Positions 1 through 9,593 of a DNA stretch of 64,000 bases are shown here, one piece after another. Each line of letters begins with the position of its first letter. Position 1 is the stretch's first letter. Origin of the DNA: Fimbriimonadales bacterium (GTDB lineage Bacteria > Armatimonadota > Fimbriimonadia > Fimbriimonadales > ATM1); contig JAHCHL010000008.1 in the NCBI GenBank assembly GCA_026129745.1, forward strand, positions 1 through 64,000. Direction: 5' to 3'. The notes beneath the pieces are model-generated. The model was not told the DNA's origin. It did not search any database and saw nothing but the letters and a program-made list of their open reading frames with translations. A program made the position numbers and the translations under genes.

Positions 1-7
1 CGTTACC

Positions 8-1501
8 TCAATTCACCTTCGTATGGGTTACCGTACCGATTGTGTTCGGCTGGGTGCCTGGTGTGAATGTTATCTCGAATGTTCCGACGTGCAACCCGCC
101 GCTGGATGTCGATTTTGTTGCCGCCCAGTATTCATGGGTGAATGACAAGACCGGAGATCCGGGGCTGCAGTACAGGAAGAAGTTGTCCCAATAGAACGTT
201 CCGAGACGAGTCACATCCTCCAAACCAACCGTACTCCAGGTCGGTCCGCCATTCGGGTTGACATAGAACCAAGGAGGGGGTGGGGGCGTGAATCGCTCTT
301 GGACCCATACGCCAGGCATAACGACGCCGAGTTGGCTCTTGAGTTCCATTTGAGCAACCTTCCCGCACAAAGTCCAGTTGTTGACAATCGACCAATTGCC
401 CGATCCAACAGGGTCCTCCGTTGTGTAGTTCACGGGTCTCCAGTCTTTTTCGTGCTTCTGCGTTAGTGTCGTTGGAATGTGCGAGTTGAATGTATTTTGG
501 AGCATTATGTGCTGTTGTTCTTGGCTGATCGGAGTGGATGTCGTGTTGTCCAACGTGCACTCTGATGCGTTGCCGTTCATGCCGACGAAATTGAGACTGA
601 AATGGCACGTGATGGTTGCGCTGCCCGCCCCAATTGCGATGACGTCGACCGAGAGCGAACCGGTTCCTCCGCCCGAAGTGATCGCCAGCACATTCTGATT
701 CCCGATCGACCAAGTCATGACCGTTCCTTCCGGTTGGCCCATGCAGGAGGCCTTTCCTTGAGACCTTGGGACTTGGTAATCGACCGGGACCGTCCCCCTC
801 GGATCGAATCCGAAGTACTGAAGGTGAAGAGGTTCCTTAGCATCATTCATATCATGCGCGGGCATTCCGAGCGTTCGTTGGATTCCACCGGAGTTGGTCG
901 CGTGCGTCGCAGGATCGGGGCCCCACTCCTGCCCCCAATAGTTGTAACCATGCGGCGCGACGGACAGGATCAAGGGCCCGCCGATGACCGCGCAGTTCCC
1001 GGTCAGTGCGACCCAGCGGACATCGCCTGAGTCAGTCTTCTTTCGGACCTGAACGCTGCAAGTGACTTCGTAAACACCCGGCGCATAAGCGGCTCCGACG
1101 TCGGTCGGGCCTGTTCCATTGCCCTTGACAAGTAGCTTTCCGAATGCAGGTTGCGACTGTCCAAACTGGGAAGACCAGAGGGGCGCCCATTCGTATTCGC
1201 CCGTGAGTTCCCAATCATTGCCGGGGTCGTATTCGATGGATAGAGCGAACTGAGCGTATTGGGTTCCGGCGGGCGAAGAAGGTGTCGGCTTCTCCGATCC
1301 GCTATAGACTAGGCCCTTGACTGCGGCCGGCTGGCCGTCAAATTTCACGTACCCTGCCGTTGGCGGGCTGCCCGGAGGGTGCATTTGGGCCCTCGTTGTG
1401 GCAACTGCCATCAATGGAAGGACACAAGCGAGAACTCTCAGGCTAGCAGCGCTGAAACCTGGGATGGCGCGAGCGATTCTCCCAAAAAACGATAAGTTCA
1501 T
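8..1501 (-). CDS. secreted protein of unknown function, possible Ig-like domain
   Basis: I do not recognise a named family. The frame is complete (TGA at 8-10, ATG at 1499-1501) and encodes 497 residues. Residues 1 to about 39 form a signal peptide with a hydrophobic core (LRVLACVLPLMAVA) and a likely cleavage after TRAQ, so the protein is exported. A stretch in the middle (TWSIGNQNVLAITSGGG, followed by ITCHF) has the look of a bacterial Ig-like beta sandwich; this is a weak resemblance. The rest is rich in Trp, Tyr and Asn with scattered Cys, as in extracellular proteins. A good ribosome site, GGAGGAAG, lies 6 nt upstream of the ATG. It diverges from the gene at 1775. Confidence 0.75.
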   Translation of the reverse strand: MNLSFFGRIARAIPGFSAASLRVLACVLPLMAVATTRAQMHPPGSPPTAGYVKFDGQPAAVKGLVYSGSEKPTPSSPAGTQYAQFALSIEYDPGNDWELTGEYEWAPLWSSQFGQSQPAFGKLLVKGNGTGPTDVGAAYAPGVYEVTCSVQVRKKTDSGDVRWVALTGNCAVIGGPLILSVAPHGYNYWGQEWGPDPATHATNSGGIQRTLGMPAHDMNDAKEPLHLQYFGFDPRGTVPVDYQVPRSQGKASCMGQPEGTVMTWSIGNQNVLAITSGGGTGSLSVDVIAIGAGSATITCHFSLNFVGMNGNASECTLDNTTSTPISQEQQHIMLQNTFNSHIPTTLTQKHEKDWRPVNYTTEDPVGSGNWSIVNNWTLCGKVAQMELKSQLGVVMPGVWVQERFTPPPPPWFYVNPNGGPTWSTVGLEDVTRLGTFYWDNFFLYCSPGSPVLSFTHEYWAATKSTSSGGLHVGTFEITFTPGTQPNTIGTVTHTKVN

Positions 1502-1774
1502 TTACATCTTCCTCCAGTTACGAAGCGATCATCCCTCGCTTCAATTTCTATGACGCCAAGAAGTACTATCTAGTTTCACTGAACTAAGAGCGGTTAGATA
1601 CCTATTGATGTGAGTGTCCGCAAAGGCATTTCGACACTTATGGTCATCCTTTAGACTCATGAATGCTATAAATACCATCCGATCATTCGCCGATAATCTC
1701 CTTTGAGGGGTTTCTGGTGACCTTATTTTGGGCGGCGGGGGCTCCAACTTTTCGAAAAGCAAGGAGGTGCTTTC
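1502..1774. other. divergent intergenic region
   Basis: This 273-bp spacer separates two divergently transcribed genes and must hold both promoters. It is AT-richer than its flanks and contains several TATAAAT/TATTGA-like hexamers around 1560-1680, but I could not assign a -35/-10 pair with confidence. The ribosome site AAGGAGG at 1762-1768 belongs to the plus-strand gene. No repeat or RNA structure stands out. Confidence 0.5.
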
Positions 1775-2491
1775 ATGAAAGCAAGACTCTCAATGGCGTT
1801 TCAGGACCTTCGAGGGAAGGATGGGAACGTCGTCATCAAGGGCAGTCGGAACGGGCTCGTTTTGACGCCATACGTTTCGCCGAGGAATCCGCGCACCGGG
1901 CCCCAGCGCGCCATTCGCGGATACTTTCGGCAGTCGGGCAAGACGTTCGAGACCATGACCGTTCCGCAAGTGGAGGCATGGGAGGACTATGCGCAGACGA
2001 TCAACATCGTCGATCCGATCACGGGCAAGTCGTATCACCCGACGGCGATCAACGCGTTTGTGCAGCTTGGAGTTAAGTTCTTGCAGCTGAACCCCAGCGG
2101 CACGCTTCCGCTTACTCCGCCAACATCGGAGTTTGTCGGCGATACGATCGGCGTTTCCGTTTCTTCGCCGAGCGCGGGCGTGATTCGGTTTACGGGATCG
2201 GGCGATAACGCTTCGGGTGTGACTACGGAGTTGCTGTTGCAGCGTCTGCCGAGTCCGCACTGGAAGCCGAGCCCGCTCGCGTATCGGCATGAGGCTTGGT
2301 ACGTGTTCACTTCGGAGGAACCGACCAAGGACGTGGACGTTTCGCCGGGTTGGTATGCGGCGGCCTATCGGTTCGTGAAGAACACGACGGGCCAGGCGAC
2401 CGACTTGATCGCGCTACCGATGCAGCAAGTTACGCTTGCTGTTGTGGAAGGCGGCAAGGTTACGTCGCGACAGAGCAAGAAGGCTGCGTAG
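1775..2491 (+). CDS. conserved hypothetical protein with NPRT-Q N-terminal motif
   Basis: Function unknown. The 238-residue protein starts at an ATG 6 nt after AAGGAGG. Residues about 14-75 contain a short beta segment followed by NPRTGPQRAIRGYFR and then VEAWEDYA, a pattern (NPRT, Q, R, aromatic residue, AW..YA) that I recall from uncharacterised proteins often repeated in Armatimonadota genomes and sometimes found in phage-like contexts. Residues 90-105 (TAINAFVQLG) complete that N-terminal block. The second half looks like a beta-rich domain, possibly Fn3-like. There is no signal peptide or membrane segment. It has no operon partner; the next gene is convergent. Confidence 0.75.
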   Translation: MKARLSMAFQDLRGKDGNVVIKGSRNGLVLTPYVSPRNPRTGPQRAIRGYFRQSGKTFETMTVPQVEAWEDYAQTINIVDPITGKSYHPTAINAFVQLGVKFLQLNPSGTLPLTPPTSEFVGDTIGVSVSSPSAGVIRFTGSGDNASGVTTELLLQRLPSPHWKPSPLAYRHEAWYVFTSEEPTKDVDVSPGWYAAAYRFVKNTTGQATDLIALPMQQVTLAVVEGGKVTSRQSKKAA

Positions 2492-2601
2492 CCTTTTAGC
2501 CCGAGGCCCTCGGCAGCCCACCACGACAATCTGTCGGGGGTCTCACTTTTTTGTTCTGAGGGTCGCGCTCGTTGCGGGCAGGTGCCGTGCGGGGAAGTTC
2601 C

Positions 2602-4245
<1,644 letters not shown>

Positions 4246-4252
4246 GAGAACT

Positions 4253-5275
4253 ATGAATCTATTAACTTTTGCCTTGGCTGCGGGCACGCTCGCACAGACA
4301 CCCGCAGGTCCCGCCCCACTGCTCGCGACTTATGTCGATGGGATGTATGGTTTTATCGATCGAACAGGCAAAGTCGTCGTCGAGCCCATCTACGAATACG
4401 CGAGTTTTATGATCGAGGAAATGGCCCTCGTGTCCAAAGATGAAAAGTTCGGTTTCATCGATAAAACTGGCCGACTGGCTATTCCCGCGACCTACGAAGA
4501 TGCTTACGATTTCAGCGAAGGACTGGCGGCAGTGTTCAACGGTGAGAAGTATGGCTACATCGACAAGTCGGGAAAGATGGTGATCGAACCGAAGTTCGAT
4601 CCCATTGCAGACGAAACGCCTTGCCGACCATTCAAAGAAGGTCTTGCCGCATTCCAGGACTACGATAAGGAACTCTTCGGTTTCATTGACAAGAGCGGGC
4701 AAGTTGCAATCTCGCCCAAGTTTGTTTGGGCTGGCGACTTTCAAGAAGGCCTTGCTCCGGTCGAGTATGAAATCGAGAAATATGGATTCATCGATAAGAG
4801 TGGAAATGTTGTCATTCGAGTCGATGACTATCCATTTGAGTCGTTTTCGGAAGGTCTATGCCCAGTGATGAAAGGCGACAAGTATGGAGTGATCGACAAA
4901 ACCGGCAAGTTCGTGATCGAAGCAAAGTACGACGATATCGGCAGGTTCAGCGAAGGGCTTGCATGGTTCTTGCTGGACGAAAAAGTTGGGTTCCTCGACA
5001 AGACAGGGAAGGTTGTCATTCCGCCAACTTACGCATGGGATGATGAACACCAGTCGATGCCTGTAGGAAACTTCAACAGCGGACTCGCATGGTTTCGAAA
5101 GGGAAGCGGTGAAGACGCACGCGAAGGCTACATCGACAAGACGGGCAAAGTGGTCATCGAAGCGAAGTTCTTAGTCGCCTTCGATTTCGAACATGGACTG
5201 GCTGAGGTATTCACAACGGACAACAAGCAAGCCTATATCAACGCGAAGGGAGAGTTCATTTGGAAAGCTCCTTGA
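4253..5275 (+). CDS. WG-repeat protein, exported
   Basis: The 340-residue protein starts with a short signal peptide (MNLLTFALAAGTLAQT) and then consists almost wholly of WG-type repeats: about ten copies of a unit of roughly 25-35 residues with the core (Y/F)GFIDKTGKVVI.PKYD..  .FSEGLA.V. Such proteins are thought to form a repetitive beta structure of unknown role on the cell surface or in the periplasm. The ribosome site TAGGAGA overlaps the stop codon of the upstream DUF971 gene. A strong hairpin terminator follows at 5320-5354. Confidence 0.93.
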   Translation: MNLLTFALAAGTLAQTPAGPAPLLATYVDGMYGFIDRTGKVVVEPIYEYASFMIEEMALVSKDEKFGFIDKTGRLAIPATYEDAYDFSEGLAAVFNGEKYGYIDKSGKMVIEPKFDPIADETPCRPFKEGLAAFQDYDKELFGFIDKSGQVAISPKFVWAGDFQEGLAPVEYEIEKYGFIDKSGNVVIRVDDYPFESFSEGLCPVMKGDKYGVIDKTGKFVIEAKYDDIGRFSEGLAWFLLDEKVGFLDKTGKVVIPPTYAWDDEHQSMPVGNFNSGLAWFRKGSGEDAREGYIDKTGKVVIEAKFLVAFDFEHGLAEVFTTDNKQAYINAKGEFIWKAP

Positions 5276-5319
5276 GTTGATCGAATGGCACGAAGTGCCT
5301 GATTGCAAACTGCTACTGC

Positions 5320-5354
5320 ATGGCCGATCGAAGTGTCGATCGGCCATCGTTTTT
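5320..5354 (+). terminator. intrinsic terminator after WG-repeat gene
   Basis: An 11-bp perfect stem (ATGGCCGATCG at 5320-5330 pairing with CGATCGGCCAT at 5337-5347), a 6-nt loop, and a CGTTTTT tail. It closes the DUF971/WG-repeat unit. Confidence 0.85.
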
Positions 5355-5403
5355 GCTGACTGGGTAACCTCCCGCGCCAGAGTTCGGAGAACGGAGGAAG
5401 CGC

Positions 5404-7002
5404 ATGGCAACCACAGACAAGCCCCGGCGGGCAACCCTTCTCGACAGATTCGAGCGTTTCGGCAACAAGCTGCCAGACCCAGCGACGCTGTTTCTAATCG
5501 GAGCGGCGATCGTCATCGTCCTCTCGCAAATTGGGGCGTCGATGGGCTGGAGCATCCAACCCGTAAAACCGATTTCCATTCCCGGTGAAACCGCACTGAA
5601 ACTGGAACCGACCGGAGATCCATTGAATGCCGTCGGATTGCTGTCCGCAGACGGAATCTATTGGATGTTCCAGAATTTGGTGAAGAACTTCATCGAGTTT
5701 CCGCCGCTCGGCATCGTGTTAGTCGGAATGCTCGGTATCGGAGTTGCAGAACGCACAGGCATGATGGCCGCGCTGCTGAAAGCGTTTCTCTATCTTGTTC
5801 CTGCAAGTTTGCTGACGCCTGCGATGGTGTTTCTCGGCGTGATGTCGTCGATGGGAATCGACGCGGGATACATTGTTCTTCCACCGCTCGCTATGGCGCT
5901 GTACAAGGCGGTCGGACGATCGCCCATTGTCGGATTGGCCGCAGTCTTCGCCGGCGTGTCTGCCGGCTTCAATGCAAACCTCTTTGTCACCGCGCTCGAT
6001 CCGATGCTCGCGAGCTTCTCGAACATCGGGGCGCAAATCATCGATCCGAGCTACGCTGTCAACCCTGCGGCGAATTGGTTCTTTATGATCGGTTCCACCG
6101 TCGTCATGACGCTGGCGGGTTGGTTCATCACTGCACGATTCGTCGAGCCACGCTTCGAGCGAAAGCCTGAAGAAGATGGAGGCCCACCGCCGGAAAAGCA
6201 AGACATGAGATCCGTCCGCATACTGGAACCCACAGAGAAGAGCGGACTCATCGCAGCCGGAATCACATTCGCAATCGTGTTCGGAGTTTTGCTTGCAATG
6301 ATTCTGGTTCCGAATTGGCCGCTTTGGGGTCAAGCGGAAGGCGACGCATTGCCGAGATGGGCGAGATCCATCGTCCCAATCATCTTCTTGTCGTTTTTGC
6401 TTCCTGCACTCGCCTATGGAGCGATGGCGAAGACGATTCGAAATGAACGCGACGCTGCAAAGGCGATGGTCGACGCAATGGCAGGAATGGCGCCGATTAT
6501 CGTTCTTGCGTTCTTCGCTGCGCAATTCATCGCCTACTTCAATCACTCCAATCTCGGCACGATGCTGGCGATGTGGGGCGGGCAAGCGCTTGCTACTGCG
6601 CAAATGCATTGGATGCTGCTCATCGTCGTGTTCATACTTGTGACGGCCGTATTCAATTTGTTCGTTGGATCGATGTCGGCGAAATACGCGATCTTCGCGC
6701 CGATATTCGTTCCGATGTTCATGCTCGTCGGGATTAGCCCAGAGCTGACGCAGGCAGCGTATCGCATCGGCGATTCGGTGACGAACATCATTACACCGCT
6801 CAACGCCTATCTCATCATCATCCTTGTCGCGATGAAAAAGTATGTTCCGAAAGCGGGAATGGGAACGCTCGTTTCGACGATGCTGCCATACTCGATCGGA
6901 TTTCTTATCATCTGGACGATCATGCTGCTCGTGTGGATGGCTACAGGCGCGCCGCTCGGTCCTGATGGGCCGTTGCGATACGAAGGCATCGCGGCGGGAT
7001 AG
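5404..7002 (+). CDS. AbgT-family transporter
   Basis: A 532-residue inner-membrane protein of the AbgT (p-aminobenzoyl-glutamate transport) family. It has the family opening (LLDRFERFGNKLPDPATLFLIGA), about 12-13 hydrophobic segments and the C-terminal signature FNLFVGSMSAKYAIFAPIFVPMFM then YRIGDSVTNIITPLNAYL. Characterised members import p-aminobenzoyl-glutamate or export sulfonamides and PABA; the substrate here cannot be read from sequence. A strong ribosome site (GGAGGAAG) precedes the ATG. The cupin gene starts 9 bp after the stop and is probably co-transcribed. Confidence 0.95.
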   Translation: MATTDKPRRATLLDRFERFGNKLPDPATLFLIGAAIVIVLSQIGASMGWSIQPVKPISIPGETALKLEPTGDPLNAVGLLSADGIYWMFQNLVKNFIEFPPLGIVLVGMLGIGVAERTGMMAALLKAFLYLVPASLLTPAMVFLGVMSSMGIDAGYIVLPPLAMALYKAVGRSPIVGLAAVFAGVSAGFNANLFVTALDPMLASFSNIGAQIIDPSYAVNPAANWFFMIGSTVVMTLAGWFITARFVEPRFERKPEEDGGPPPEKQDMRSVRILEPTEKSGLIAAGITFAIVFGVLLAMILVPNWPLWGQAEGDALPRWARSIVPIIFLSFLLPALAYGAMAKTIRNERDAAKAMVDAMAGMAPIIVLAFFAAQFIAYFNHSNLGTMLAMWGGQALATAQMHWMLLIVVFILVTAVFNLFVGSMSAKYAIFAPIFVPMFMLVGISPELTQAAYRIGDSVTNIITPLNAYLIIILVAMKKYVPKAGMGTLVSTMLPYSIGFLIIWTIMLLVWMATGAPLGPDGPLRYEGIAAG

Positions 7003-7011
7003 ACTGACATC

Positions 7012-7371
7012 ATGGACGCAACGATACGAAAGCTGCACGATGTGGAGCGCGATACGCCCATCGACTTGCTCGGGCGGCGGCGTGTTTTCGGTGAAAAAAT
7101 GCTATGGGCTTACGTCGATCTGAAGGAAGGTTGCAACGTCGCAACGCATCATCACGAAAACGAACAAATCGCGTTCGTCATTTCTGGAAAGGTCCTGTGG
7201 AAACTCGGAAACGAGGGAAGTCCGAACTATCGCGAGGAGATCGTCGAAGGAGGAACAGTGATTCACTTGCCATCGAACTTTCCCCACGGTGTCGTCGCAC
7301 TCGAAGACACGCAGATTCTCGACGTGCTCAGTCCGCCAGGAGAAATGGGCGTCGACAAACAAAACGCATAA
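7012..7371 (+). CDS. single-domain cupin protein
   Basis: A 119-residue cupin. Motif 1 is present as HHHENEQIAFVISGKV (from about residue 44), with His and Glu metal ligands, and motif 2 as LPSNFPHGVVALEDT (about 87-101) with the last His ligand. Small cupins of this kind bind a divalent metal and act as sugar isomerases, dioxygenases or ligand sensors; the reaction is unknown. It sits 9 bp behind the AbgT transporter gene and ends at a terminator shared with the convergent Fe-S carrier gene. Confidence 0.88.
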   Translation: MDATIRKLHDVERDTPIDLLGRRRVFGEKMLWAYVDLKEGCNVATHHHENEQIAFVISGKVLWKLGNEGSPNYREEIVEGGTVIHLPSNFPHGVVALEDTQILDVLSPPGEMGVDKQNA

Positions 7372-7402
7372 AACAAAAAGGCCGGGCAAATTGCCCGGCC
7401 TT
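7372..7402 (-). terminator. terminator between convergent genes
   Basis: GGCCGGGCAA and TTGCCCGGCC (7380-7400) form a GC-rich hairpin. On the minus strand it is followed by TTTTTGTTT, so it best terminates the Fe-S carrier gene; the plus-strand tail (TTCAACTT) is poor, though it may also stop the cupin transcript. Confidence 0.8.
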
Positions 7403-7422
7403 CAACTTATCAATTCGCTAAC

Positions 7423-7845
7423 TTAGCCGCAACCACAGGAGCCGCAACCGCCGCCCTTGCGCGTGTCGAGACCTTCCATCGCTTCGTCGTCAGCAGAGAA
7501 TGAGGATCCGCATCCGCAAGACTTCACCGCGTTCGGATTCTCAATCTTAAATCCGCCACCGAGCACATCGTCCACAAAATCAACATGCGCACCCTTCATG
7601 TATTTCAACGAAAGGTTGTCGACGAAAATCGTAATTCCCTGGTCTTGCATAACGATGTCGCCGTCTTCGGGTTCGCCGTCGTCGAGCGCCATTCCGTATT
7701 GCAAACCAGAACAGCCGCCGCCCGCAACCCAAACGCGCAGTGCGGAATCTGGCTGCTGCTGCTCTTCCAGTAAGTTCTTGATTTCACTCGCGGCGCGATC
7801 AGTCAGCGTGATCTCGGCAGGGGCGTATTCTTCTCTTAGTGCCAT
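7423..7845 (-). CDS. A-type iron-sulfur cluster carrier (IscA/ErpA/HesB family)
   Basis: A 140-residue A-type carrier that receives Fe-S clusters and passes them to apo-proteins. The three expected cysteines are present: GGGCSGLQY in the middle and SCGCGSSF near the end. The protein extends past the usual end by about 22 residues and finishes with GGGCGSCGCG, which adds four more cysteines. I chose the ATG at 7843-7845 (MALREEYAP) because homology begins there and AGGAG lies 13 nt upstream; the frame is open for 22 more codons. No isc or suf genes are adjacent. Confidence 0.93.
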   Translation of the reverse strand: MALREEYAPAEITLTDRAASEIKNLLEEQQQPDSALRVWVAGGGCSGLQYGMALDDGEPEDGDIVMQDQGITIFVDNLSLKYMKGAHVDFVDDVLGGGFKIENPNAVKSCGCGSSFSADDEAMEGLDTRKGGGCGSCGCG

Positions 7846-7907
7846 TTGGTTTGATATGCTCCTATTCTTTAGGACGTGTTTATGCCTTCCATTATGGCAG
7901 GTTGCGC

Positions 7908-8606
7908 TCATCCCGCCAGGATTTCGTCCACCGCCCGCTCGGCATGGATTCGCGTGGTGTCGAGAAACGGAACGCCCCGGTGCGAGTCCGCTCGCAAAAT
8001 CAGCGGCAGCTCGGTTCCACCCAAAACAATCCCCTCCGCGCCGAAATCGTCGATCAGTCGATCCACGACGCCGAGCAATCCGCGCTTCGTTTCATCGCGA
8101 AGAACGCCAATAAACAGCTCATCGAAATACTTCTCGTTCACGTACTCCTTGTCCGCGTCGCCCGGCACGACGACCTCCATCCCCTCGCGCTCGAAAACTT
8201 CAGGATAGAACCGAGCGTTCATCGTGATCTTCGTTCCGAGCAAGCCGACACGCTTCAGTCCGAGCCCCTTCGCCGCCAGAGCCGTCGCCTCGACAATGCT
8301 GACAAGCGGAACTGCCGACCTCGGCGCGATCCGATCAAACGCGATATGCGGCGTATTCGCTGCGATGATCCCGAAATCCGCCCCGGCAGCCTTCAGCCGC
8401 GCCGTCTCGCCGACCAAAAAATCCGCCAGCCCATCCCAGTCCTCGGTCGGCATGAACTCCGCGAGCCGATAGAAGTTGAGGCTGAGGATCACCATCGGCG
8501 GATTGCCCGCGTCCGGGTTCTTCGCGCGATGAATCTCTAGCAGCAGCTTGTAATAGTCGATCGTCGATTCCGGCCCGATCCCGCCCAGCACGCCAAGCGT
8601 CTTCAT
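7908..8606 (-). CDS. aspartate/glutamate racemase-like protein lacking both catalytic cysteines
   Basis: A 232-residue member of the Asp/Glu racemase superfamily, recognised by MKTLGVLGGIGPESTIDYYK at the start, AANTPHIAFD at 82-91 and LGGTELPL at 195-202. Active racemases use two cysteines, in (C)NT and GCTE. Here these positions are Ala83 and Gly197; I checked the codons (GCA GCG AAT; GGT GGA ACC). Racemisation by the standard two-cysteine mechanism therefore seems unlikely, although the fold and substrate loops are kept. The start is the ATG at 8604-8606, where homology begins. The gene lies 62 bp upstream of the Fe-S carrier gene in the same direction. Confidence 0.88.
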   Translation of the reverse strand: MKTLGVLGGIGPESTIDYYKLLLEIHRAKNPDAGNPPMVILSLNFYRLAEFMPTEDWDGLADFLVGETARLKAAGADFGIIAANTPHIAFDRIAPRSAVPLVSIVEATALAAKGLGLKRVGLLGTKITMNARFYPEVFEREGMEVVVPGDADKEYVNEKYFDELFIGVLRDETKRGLLGVVDRLIDDFGAEGIVLGGTELPLILRADSHRGVPFLDTTRIHAERAVDEILAG

Positions 8607-8658
8607 GCGAAGAGTGTCGCACAAACGCGAGCGAGGTCAGTGGTAGAGTCCCAGCGCT

Positions 8659-9384
8659 GTGTACGAATGGATCCTGCTCGTTGTCGTCGCGCTCGTCGCG
8701 TCGTCGATCGCGGGCGTCGTCGGATTCGGCGCGGGAGTGGCGGTCTTGCCGCTCGTCGCAATCATCTTCGGCGCAGAGCAGGCGGTACCGATCGTCGCAG
8801 TCGCCCTAATCATCGGCAACGCCTCGCGCGCAGCGTTCTCATTTCGCGACATCGACTGGCGTGCCGCGCTCGCTTACGGCTTGCCTTCGGTCGCATTGTC
8901 GGTGGTGGGCAGCGCAGTGTTTCTGTCCATTTCGCCGAAGACTGCGACCGTCGCGATCGCGCTTGCGATCCTGCTGATGCTTCCAGCCCGCCGAATGCTG
9001 CAACGTGCAAACAAGCCGGTGAGGCTAACCCATCTGCCCATCGTCGGCGGCGTATTGGGATTCGTGTCGGGAGCGACGGGAGCATCTGGCCCGCTTGCCG
9101 CGCCGTTTCTAATCGGTTACGGGCTCGTCAAAGCGGCCTATGTCGGAACCGACGCCGTCGCCGCGCTCGCGACCCACGCCGCGAAAACCGCCACCTACGC
9201 CGCCGGCGGAGCGGTCGATTCGCGCACGCTCGCGGTCGGTGCGAGTCTCGGCGGGGTCATGATCGTCGGTGCGTTCATCGGCCGCCGCCTGATCGACCGG
9301 CTCCCGGCGGAGCGCTTCATTACGGTCGTCGAAATCGCGCTCGCCGCCATCGCGATCTACATGCTCGCTTCTGCGGTGCTCTGA
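8659..9384 (+). CDS. TauE/SafE-family sulfite/sulfonate exporter-like permease
   Basis: A 241-residue integral membrane protein with about eight hydrophobic segments. The N-terminal repeat contains GVVGFGAGVAVLPLV and the second repeat GFVSGATGASGPLAAPFL, the paired glycine-rich motifs of the TauE/SafE (DUF81) family. Members move sulfite, sulfoacetate or other organosulfur anions; the substrate here is not known. The start is a GTG at 8659-8661. No sulfur-metabolism gene is next to it. It diverges from the racemase-like gene. Confidence 0.9.
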   Translation: MYEWILLVVVALVASSIAGVVGFGAGVAVLPLVAIIFGAEQAVPIVAVALIIGNASRAAFSFRDIDWRAALAYGLPSVALSVVGSAVFLSISPKTATVAIALAILLMLPARRMLQRANKPVRLTHLPIVGGVLGFVSGATGASGPLAAPFLIGYGLVKAAYVGTDAVAALATHAAKTATYAAGGAVDSRTLAVGASLGGVMIVGAFIGRRLIDRLPAERFITVVEIALAAIAIYMLASAVL

Positions 9385-9427
9385 AAGGCCTACTTCGCGT
9401 CCCCTAACGGAAAATACCGACTTTGAA

Positions 9428-9472
9428 TCGTCCGTGGAAAGGAGCCGGCCGTCCGCTCCTTTCCACGGACGA
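9428..9472. repeat. 18-bp perfect inverted repeat
   Basis: TCGTCCGTGGAAAGGAGC (9428-9445) is the exact reverse complement of 9455-9472, separated by 9 nt. It begins 43 bp after the TauE stop codon and could act as a 3' hairpin, but there is no T-run. Its right arm runs into the 21-bp-period array at 9462-9553. Confidence 0.85.
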
Positions 9473-9553
9473 ACCGCTCCTCTCCATGGATGATCCAATC
9501 CGATCAATGGAAGATCCGCTGAAGGGTCATTTTGGCCTTGGAAGGACATTGGA
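9462..9553. repeat. degenerate 21-bp-period array of TCCRYGGA palindromes
   Basis: Short palindromic cores recur at an exact 21-bp step: TCCACGGA (9462), TCCATGGA (9483), TCAATGGA (9504), an eroded copy (9525) and ACATTGGA (9546). The flanks are also similar (CCGCTCCT before and CGAACC/TGATCC/AGATCC after). The array lies upstream of the TolB-like lipoprotein gene and ends 41 bp before its GTG. A TTG-started frame runs through it in phase with that gene, but the signal peptide and ribosome site place the true start after the array. Confidence 0.7.
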
Positions 9554-9593
9554 GGGCTTTGGGCGAACCATTAGGCTGCATCGGAGGAAGAAT

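Noticed and set aside
5719..7038. 439-codon open frame on the minus strand
   Set aside because: It is antisense to the well-supported AbgT transporter gene, is very rich in Arg/His/Asp as expected for an antisense shadow, and has no ribosome site.
9109..9549. 146-codon minus-strand frame over the TauE gene and array
   Set aside because: Antisense; its N-terminal resemblance to the plus-strand translation of the array arises only because the repeats are palindromic.
9423..9593. N-terminal extension of the TolB-like lipoprotein from a TTG
   Set aside because: The GTG at 9594 has a strong ribosome site and is followed directly by a signal peptide with lipobox; the extension is the 21-bp array.
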